A stretch of DNA of 64,000 bases from Candidatus Microthrix subdominans (GTDB taxonomy: Bacteria > Actinomycetota > Acidimicrobiia > Acidimicrobiales > Microtrichaceae): NCBI GenBank assembly GCA_016719385.1, contig JADJZA010000005.1, positions 8,704-72,703 on the forward strand, in the 5' to 3' direction. Below are positions 56,636-64,000 of this stretch, piece after piece. The position numbers were made by a program, and so were the translations under genes. The notes under the pieces were generated by a model, which was not told the DNA's origin, searched no databases, and saw only the letters and a program-made list of their open reading frames with translations. Position 1 is the first letter of the stretch. Every line of letters starts with the position of its first letter.

Positions 56636-59600
56636 CTACCCGGCGTTCGCCATCGCTTCGGCGGCAACACGACGGCCTTCCGCTGTCCGGAACACTTCGC
56701 GGAGCATCGCCATCAACTCGCGGCGGTCCAGCTTGGAGAGGGTCGCCTTGTCCCCTGACACGACCAGTTCGATGATGTGTTTGACCGTGCGCATCTCGTC
56801 GCCTTCACCACCGGAGCTCGCTGGAGCCTCGGAGAGGCCCTGTTCTCACTCGTCGCAGCTCTTCGAGCGCTCCCCTTGTGATGGTAGGCGACGCCGCTCT
56901 GTGGCTGACAGGGGTGCTAGCGCTGACATTCGGAGCGTAGCGTCACGTTGCTGCGCTGGAGATGCTGCTGAGGGGCTCACGCCGAGCCCGGCGCTCCTGC
57001 CCCGACGCTCCTCACCGCTATCCCGAGCGCCCGTGTCTGGTCGCGGGTGAACACCGTCTCCTGACCAAGAACCGTTACTGTGCGCTCCTGGTCCCGCCGG
57101 CCTGGAACGACACCTCCAGTGTGAAACGACTCGTAGGTCGGCAGCTTCGGCATCGAATACGTCTCGCCTCGCCCGGGCACCCCAATAATGTCGGGCACCG
57201 TGAACGACAGTTCACCGACCGTGTTGTTCCAGATCTTCGCGATCCAGTTGAAAGCACCACCGGCGAGGTCTTTCAGACCAGTGAACGCCGACCCAATGCC
57301 TCTCAACAGGCCACCCATCAGGTCTTTGCCCTTGTTGAACAGGAACTCCCCGACGTTGCCGATCGTTTCGACGATCTTCCCTGGCAGATCTCTGAACCAG
57401 TTGAACACTCCGGCGGCTATGCCCGGAAGGTTGTCTCTCAGCCAGATCCACGCGTGCGCCATCCACAACACGAGCTGTTCCTTGAAGCCGCCCACCTTCT
57501 CGATCAGCCAGCCGGGGAGACCCTTGAACCAATCGAGCACCGCTCCCACAAGTCGGGGAAGGTTCGTGACAAGCCAAGAAAGAGCGGTGCCGGCCCAACT
57601 CACCAACTGATCCTTCAGCGCTATCGCTGCGCCCACCAGCCTGCCGGGCAGCCCCTTGAACCACTCGATCACGCTCATGGCTATGGTCGCCATTCTGGGG
57701 ACCAGCCACTCGAACGCTGCAGTCAGCGCCTCCAACAACTTGATGGGCAGCGACGCCAAGCCCTTCACCAGGTTGACGACAAGCCAGAACCCTTTCTCTA
57801 GGGCCCACGGGATCGCTGTGCTCACAAACCAGCTAGCCAGCGACACCAGCGCTTCACCCAAGAACCCGATCGCCTTCGGAGCGAACTCGACAGCCCACCC
57901 AACAATCGCCCCCAACAGTTCCACAGCTTTCGTTGCCATCCACGGGATCGCTGTTCCCACGAACCACACGCCGAGCGCTATCAGCGCTTCTCCGAGCCAC
58001 ACGATCGCTTTCGGTGCGAACTCGACAACCCACCCGAGGATGCCCCCACAAGCCCGCGCCCAACCAGAGCTGAATCAGCGCCTCCGAGCCACACGATCGC
58101 TTTCGGTGCGAACTCGACAACCCACCCGAGGATGGCCCCACCCAGAGCAATCGACTGGGTAACAAGCCACGGGATCGCAGTCGTCACAAACCAGACACCG
58201 AGCTGAATCAGCGCTTCTCCGAGCCACACGATCGCCTTCGGAGCGAACTCGACAGCCCACCCAACAATCGCCCCACCGAGCTGGAGCGCTTTCTCTGCCA
58301 TCCACGGGACAGCTGTTCCCACGATCCAAACGCCGATCGCTAGCAGCGCTTCCCCGAGCCACACAATCGCCTTAGGGGCGTACTCAGAGACCCACCCGAT
58401 AGCCGCTGTGAGGAGTATGCCTCCTTTCTCGACGATAAACGGAACAGCAGTCGACGTGAACCATGTGCCCAGCTTGCTGAGCAGCTCACCCAGGATCGTG
58501 CCGAGTTCCCCGTAGAGGTTCTTCAGGGTCGCGAACCCGTTCTTGATTGCCTCCCAAGCGCCAGCAAAGTCCCCGGTGAACACCTTGGCGAGCACCTTGG
58601 CTGCAGTGATGATCGGCGTCAGGTAAATCTTCCCGATGATCGTGCCAACCTTCTTGATGACCGGCCAAACCTTGGCCCATGCGTCCATGAACGCCCCACC
58701 GATAACGGTGGCCACCTTCTTGACCGTGTCCCACAGTCCCAGCAAGAACCGGCCGACAGCGTCCACAGCAGAGCGGAACGGCTCGAAGTTCTTGTAGGCG
58801 TACATGACAGCTCCACCCAAAGCGACAACAGCGAGCACGACTGCTGTGACAGGCCACGAAATAGCCATCAGCGACCCGGCCAGGGGAACAGTGGTGAGCA
58901 GCCACGCAGCGAACAACCCAGTTAGCACCATCACCACCGGCTTGAACGTGAGCAACGTCGCCACAAGCGAAGCAGCGTGAGTTGCCAGTGAGATCATCGG
59001 CGGGAGGATCGGCAGCAACGACACCAGAATGTCAGCGAACGCCAACGCCAGGTCGCCAATCGCTTTCACCATGCGAGGCTCAGCAAACGCTGATATGGCA
59101 GGAGCGAGCGCCTCCCCGAGCATCCCAACGATCTCGCCGCCCACCTCGAGCAACGGCGAGAACGCCACGAGCAGCTCCCCCGCTGCGCCAGCGATCGCTG
59201 TGATCCCCGGCCCCGCCGCCTCAAACCCAGTGGCCAGCGATTTCGTGAACGTGCCCAGAGGGCCCATCAGTTCTTTCAGCACACCCCCGCCGACTGTGGC
59301 AACAGTGCCAAGCAGCGTCGCGAACGGGCCCACAACCTTGCCGAACTCTGGTCCCAGCTCCCCCACCATCGACTGGATCTCTTTACGTCCACTTGTTGAC
59401 GCCCTCAGCACCTTCGGAGTAGAGGATGTTCGCCGCGCGGATAGCGTCGGTGCCAAACCAGGCCTGCATCTCTGCTGCTCGCATCTCGGGCGTCAGGTCA
59501 CCAAAAGCGTCTTGCATCGCTTGCGCAGACTCGGCCAAACCGATGAACTCGCCCTTCGAGTCGAAGAACGAGAGACCCAGCTTCTCTGCTTGCTCGCCCT

Positions 59601-61282
59601 GCTTGCGTGTGGCGGGAACGAGGCGCTGCAGCATCGTCTTGAACGACGTGCCAGCGTCCGAACCTTCGAGGCCCCTCTGCGAGAACATTGACAGAGCGCC
59701 AACCGTTTCCTCCATCGAGATGCCAAACGAGTTCGCACCTAGCGCCGACTGGGAAAGACCGAGACCAAGGCCTTCAACGTCGGTGGCTGACTTGTTGGCG
59801 CCAGCAGCGAGCACGTCGGCTGCGAACGTGGCGTCCTTGCCTTTCAACCCGAACGCGTTCAACTGGTTGGAGGTGATCTCCGCAGCGACGCCCAAGTCCA
59901 ACGCCCCAGCGCCGGCCAACCCGAGCGCCCCCGGGACCGCACCCCCGAGCACGTCTCCGAGCGACACGCCCGCCTTGATCAGCTCAATCTGAGCAGTAAC
60001 CACCTCGGACGCAGAGAACGCTGTTGAGGCGCCCAAGGAGAGGGCCTGCGCCTCGAGGAGTTTCATTTGGGCGTCGGTGGCTCCGGCGGTGCCCTTCAAG
60101 CCTGCGAGAGCCTCAGTGAAGTCAGCCGACTTCTTGGTGCTTGCCCCAAACAGCCCCGCTGCCGCGATCGCTGGAGCCCAACAGCTGCACCCCGGCCAGC
60201 GCCCCCATCATCAGCCCGCCACTACCACCCGCAGACGCTGCGCCCATGCTCGCTGCGAGCTGCGTCGTGTCAGCTCGCAGATTCATGTCGATGCTGAACT
60301 TGTTGGAGAGCGACGCAGCGATGGTCTTGAGTTTCACGGCCAGCGCCGGCGAGTCAGCGTCGAGAGGAACATCAACAGCTTTCCCAGCCCGCGCTGCTGC
60401 TTGCGCTTTGGCCTTCGCTAACGGGACCGCCCCAGTGCGCATCTCAGCGCCGAGAGGCACGTCCACCTGCTCCCCTAGCGCAACCGCTTTAGCGCGCAGC
60501 TGCCCAGCCGACCCGGGCTGCAGGGTAGGTGCAAAGAACAGCTTCCCCACCGGGTTCACTCGGGCAGCGAACGCCTTTGCCTCAGCACGAATCGGAGCAA
60601 CCGAACCCGACGCGATCCCAACATCGAACTTGACCGCAGTATTACCAGACAGCCGAGTGGCGAGCGCTTTCGCCTGCTTCTTTAGCTGGGTGGCTGCACC
60701 GGACACGAGCGCTACATCAAACTTGATTGGCACCGACCCAGAGAGCCTCTGAGATAACGCCCGAGCCTCAGCTTTCAGCTCAGCTGCAGACCCGGTCTGC
60801 AGATCAACGTCGAACGCCAGCGACGGCTTGGCCTTCTTGCCGGCCAGCATGGCAGCAGCCTTGAGTTCCTGCGCTGCGCCTGCCTGCAAGTCAACATCAA
60901 ACGTCAGCGACGGTTTCGCTTTCTGGCCGGCGAGCATCCCGGCCGACTTGAGTTCCTGAGATGCGCCACGCTGCAGCTCCACATCAAACGTCAGAACAGG
61001 TGTAATCCGAGCATTCAGCGCCTTAGCGTCAGCAGTGAGCATCTGCGCCGACCGCTTCGCCATCTCGGGTGAGAACGTCACCTCAGCATTAACGAGAGCG
61101 TTCTGGGCTGCGACCATCTTGCCGAGCCGAGTCTTGAAACCCGGTGCCAGCTCAGGCTCGATCTTGATTTCAGCCTTGTGGGTTTGCTCAGCTTTTGTGA
61201 GCAGGGTACGCAGCGCCGGAGAGAAACCCTTCCCATCAGGGAGAACGAGTACGTCTACTGCGCCTGCGGTGTCAGTGGCCAT
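56636..61282 (-). CDS. Tail tape measure protein (copy 2)
   Basis: Second haplotype of the tape measure. The N-terminal FDVxL repeats and TP901-type core are near identical to copy 1. The C-terminal amphipathic repeat region differs by many mainly silent changes, several residue changes and an additional partial repeat near 58,040-58,130 that disrupts the frame. About 150 bases present in copy 1 (near 5999-6150) are missing near 59,385. Frame breaks near 58,000, 59,385 and 60,170. Confidence 0.85.
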
Positions 61283-61294
61283 GAGGAGGCCAGC

Positions 61295-62056
61295 CTACTC
61301 TCCAGTTGCTGTTCTCCATGGTGACGCCGCCACAGCAGCCTCAACTTCTTTGGCGTCACGCGTCCGTACCCTGGGGGCCCCGTTGGATCCCTTGGCGCCA
61401 TGCTTGCGCAGCAGTTCGCTCATCGCCTTGTCGAGGCTTTCGCGACGTGGCGTTGAACACGGCTGAGTAGAGCGCTCGATCTTCGGGCTCTGCGTGCTCG
61501 GTCACAATCCGCCACGTCACTGCGCACCATTCGCGCAGACTCAGACTGGCAGGATTTTGGCCGCCAGCAATCAGCACACCGAGCACGTCATCGGCCATTG
61601 CTGTGGCGATGTGTTGGGCGCCTACCGCGCCCCAGTAGGGCCGCCCAGCCCGCTTGGCGGTGCGACGCTGCTCGCGGTTCTCGAACACTGCTGCCAGTTT
61701 GGTTGTGATCTTCTGCAGCGACGGGAGGCTCACGTCCTCCGCTTCGTAGGCTTCAGAACGCTGTCTCAGCGAACTGGTCGCGCTGGTCGGCCTGCACGAG
61801 CCCGCACAGCTGGCCGAGCACGAAACCCGCCGGGTTCTGGTTGCCGTCAGGAAGGTTCGTGTCGATGTACGGGGCCGGCGCCTGTCCCAGCTGCGACCGA
61901 ACAGCCGGAACGAGCCGGGGGACCGCTTGGGCTCCTTGTCGACCACGTCGGCGTCGAGGTCGAACAGCGGGTCAACCACGTCGAGGTCGTCAACGGTCAG
62001 CCGCTTGGCGTCGTTGGGGTGAAGTCCTCGTCCTCAGTGTGCCGATCGTCTGCCAT
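61295..62056 (-). CDS. Tail assembly chaperones, fused frame (copy 2)
   Basis: ATG 62056. The upstream and downstream chaperone parts are in one frame here through RRTAKRAGRPYWGAVGAQHIATAMADDVLG. Copy 1 has one G less and ends the first part at GRPTGAR. Other indels near 61,755, 61,885, 62,021 and 61,440 are noise-like. Which junction is correct decides between a fusion and a programmed -1 frameshift. Confidence 0.65.
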
Positions 62057-62076
62057 GCGGTGTTGCTCCTTGGTGC

Positions 62077-62504
62077 TCAGCGCTCCCGGTAGGAGACGCC
62101 TCGGTGGTTGCGCGCCACGGTAGCAGCCGCCTTTGACAAGTACTTGCGCGGAGGTGACCCCTTGACTTTCTTCGCGAACACCCACCCCCACCGCGAGGGT
62201 TTCGCCACGCAAGCATCCTGGCGTTCTTCGGTCGGATCGGGGCCCGTCTCGGCCCGTAAATACCAGTCCCGTCGTGCTGCCATTTCGGCACGTTCGGGGT
62301 TAGGTGCTCCGACACGGCGCGTACCTGATTGCGCACAGCGTCCACTTTGACGTGGATGCCTGGTGCGAGCCGCCGGTCAGGGCATCACAGCCGAAGCGCA
62401 GCACGTTCATTCGAGCGATCATCTGGATGGCTTTGGCGTTGGCGATCAGCCCGGGCAACGCCTGCTCGCTCTGCGATCTTGTCAGCTTGCGGGTAGACCT
62501 TCAT
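62077..62504 (-). CDS. Probable tail completion protein (copy 2)
   Basis: Counterpart of 8,844-9,269, with start ATG 62504. Indels near 62,190, 62,385 and 62,460 split the frame. Conserved parts include NVPKWQHDGTGIYGPRRAP and KYLSKAAATVARNHRG. Confidence 0.55.
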
Positions 62505-62757
62505 TGCCCTCAGCCTCACTGGCGGGCTCAGGGGTGCCACCTCGAGCAGACCGGCAACCTCGGGGGCCGCCTCAGCTCGCGAGGGGTCCTCCTCCGCCTG
62601 CACGACCTCTGCGAGGCCCCGCACGAACGACCGGGTGCGTCTCGTCGCCGGCAAACAGCTCCCCGGCTCTCAGACCGGCTGCAGCTTGCCGGAAGCGGTA
62701 GGTGCGCGTCTCGGGCTCGGGCTGCTTCTTGGCGGTCGTCTTGCGGCGTGCGGTCAT
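62482..62757 (-). CDS. Hypothetical basic/acidic protein (copy 2)
   Basis: Counterpart of 9,247-9,522 from ATG 62757 (MTARRKTTAKKQPEPETRTYRFRQAAAGL). One differing residue pair (RFR for RAR) and an indel near 62,615 separate the copies. Confidence 0.5.
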
Positions 62758-62782
62758 TGCTGCTCCTGGTTTGATTAGCTCG

Positions 62783-64000
62783 TCAGTCTACGGTGACTTC
62801 CATGGTGTAGAGACTCATCCCGCCCGTCGTGGAAACGTGAACCCACCCCTCGGACGCCTGTTTGGTTTGGCACCGGCCAAGCACCGACGACGGCTGCCGG
62901 CGCGCTGTGGCGAGCCTCGCAGCATCTGATCCCGAGTCTCGGCTTGGCGGGCGCGTAATCCGATTCGGTGTCAGGGTCGGGGATCTCGTCTGCTTGGGGA
63001 TGGGGTGCACTGGTGGAGCGACAGCTTAATGGTTGCTGAGCGCACGAGCCGCCGACCGTCCGCAGTCTTGTAGCCGTCTTTGACGATGGTGGCTGTGAGC
63101 TGGCACGGGCACCCCGGGCGGTGGCCCTTCAGGCGTGGCGTCTGTGGTAACGAACGCACGGGCGCACTCTGCGCCGCACAGGAACACAGCGTCGAGGAGC
63201 GCTTGGGCAATCTGCCACGAGCGTGGTGACACGTCAGCTGGCGGGACGGGCTCAGGGGGCAACACCGTGAACTCGACGGTCGTCTCGCCGTCTGGTGTGG
63301 TGACCGTGATAGTGGCTGGCCCGTCGGGGCAGCCGGGCGGTACGACAACGGTGATGATGTTGCCGTCGTTGCTGACGATGGCGACCGGATCGCCGCACAT
63401 GGTGACGGTGGCGTCGGTCAGGTTGGTGCCAACAATCTGGATGGTGGCACCGGGGAGGGCTGCGCCGGGGACACTGCGACGACGGTCGGGTCGGGCGGGC
63501 AGCCACCTGAGCAGTCAACATATTCGATCGGGTACGGGTCAGACGACCCTGCGCTGTTCGTGAGGATCAGGTCGTAGGTGCCGGGCGACAGGGATGGCGG
63601 GGATATGAACACGAAGCCAATTTCGCCGAAGCCGACCACCCCAACGACCCCGGCGTCCACTCCGCCTACCCCGGCGCTAACCACGTCAGTGATCGGGGAG
63701 ATGGCGGGGATCAGCACCTGCTGGCTGTCGGCGGCGTCGGCACAGAGGTATAACGGGTACGCTGCGTAAATGACGGGGACGGTGACAACCGGCGGCGCCT
63801 CGAACGTGAACGTCTCGGCTGCGCTCACGCCTGCGGGGGTGGTGATCGTGACGGGGGCGGGGCCTGCGGTGTGTGCCGGGCTGGTGACCGTGGCGAGCCC
63901 ACCGGACGGGTCCACGGTCAGCCCGGTGCCTGCCGTGCCGCCGAAGTCCACGGCGGTAGCGCCGGTCAGGTCGGCGCCGACCACATCGACGAGCGTGCCG
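62783..64000 (-). CDS. IPT/TIG-domain protein (copy 2, 5' end outside the window)
   Basis: The C-terminal two thirds of the gene at 9,549. IPT/TIG repeats are clear (GTGLTVDPSGGLATVTSPAHTAGPAPVTITTPAG). Substitutions concentrate between 63,490 and 63,680, where the middle Ig-like unit differs from copy 1 (GFGEIGFVFISPPSLSPGTYDL against DVGGVGFVVMGAPVLPPGTYDL). Confidence 0.65.

Larger units (their letters stand above)
53255..64000. repeat. Second copy of the redundant genome end
   Basis: Co-linear with 1-10,770. It carries an additional partial copy of the tape-measure repeat near 58,040-58,130 and about 50 bases in a minor tail gene (near 56,112-56,162) that the first copy lacks. Clusters of mainly silent differences lie in the tape measure (about 57,190-58,080). 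Confidence 0.93.

Noticed and set aside
1..64000. Tandem prophages in a chromosome as the source of the duplicated ends
   Set aside because: No integrase, attachment repeat or host genes lie between the copies; the join is co-linear within a gene, as in a wrapped circular assembly.
1..64000. tRNA genes, rRNA or insertion sequences
   Set aside because: No cloverleaf, rRNA-like segment or transposase with inverted ends was recognised by eye; a dedicated tRNA scan could still find a degenerate one.

Overview
The window reads as the genome of a tailed, siphovirus-type bacteriophage, most likely of an actinobacterial host. It has terminase, portal, protease, major capsid protein, connectors, major tail protein, tail chaperones, a long tape measure and minor tail proteins in the usual order. 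The DNA is GC-rich, GTG starts are frequent, genes overlap in 4-base GTGA/ATGA junctions, and the two plus-strand genes look leaderless (TANNNT 6-7 nt before ATG). No integrase, repressor, DNA polymerase or tRNA was recognised. The host assignment is inference.

The window is longer than one genome. Bases 1 to about 10,770 recur, co-linear, at 53,255 to 64,000, so one genome unit is about 53.25 kb and the map is circular. The two copies differ by single-base indels in homopolymers, which break reading frames and look like sequencing error. They also differ by clustered, often silent substitutions in the tape measure and by segmental indels, which look like two related strains joined in one assembly. 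Many split genes elsewhere carry the same single-base pattern and are annotated here as one gene each.

Layout, following minus-strand transcription from right to left. 52.0-48.8 kb: lysis module (small membrane proteins, amidase endolysin, holin candidates) ending at a strong hairpin. 48.7-44.6 kb: Gam-like end protector, ERF annealing protein, winged-helix replication initiator, DnaC-like loader. 44.5-41.9 kb: two tandemly duplicated pentapeptide-repeat genes with their own promoters. 41.9-38.8 kb: DnaN-like sliding clamp, HNH nuclease, DNA methyltransferase, RusA resolvase. 38.7-27.7 kb: small genes, a membrane-anchored FtsK/TraB-like translocase, a membrane HNH protein, a ParB-like protein and several zinc-ribbon proteins. 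27.6-25.4 kb: terminase subunits. 25.3-21.4 kb: small genes. 20.9-12.0 kb: head genes through the major tail protein. 11.9-0.8 kb, repeated at 64-54 kb: a lipoprotein with a degenerate metzincin motif, an IPT/TIG protein, tail chaperones, tape measure and two minor tail proteins.

Only two recognised genes lie on the plus strand, between the tail and lysis modules (52.13-54.04 kb). One is a probable secreted or lipoprotein SGNH hydrolase. The other is a second copy of the major tail protein fused to a related SGNH hydrolase with a complete set of catalytic blocks. This tail-tube-hydrolase fusion is the strongest candidate for an undescribed system.

Expression is organised by a repeated cassette. 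At least eight near-identical minus-strand promoters (TTGCNN-17/18-TACACT) carry a palindrome, TAAC-N6-GTTA, across the spacer and -10. Most are followed by a short leader hairpin and a near-constant Shine-Dalgarno block, CCTGAGGAGG. The block also occurs without a promoter before further genes. This suggests one regulator and one translational control element shared across the early genes.
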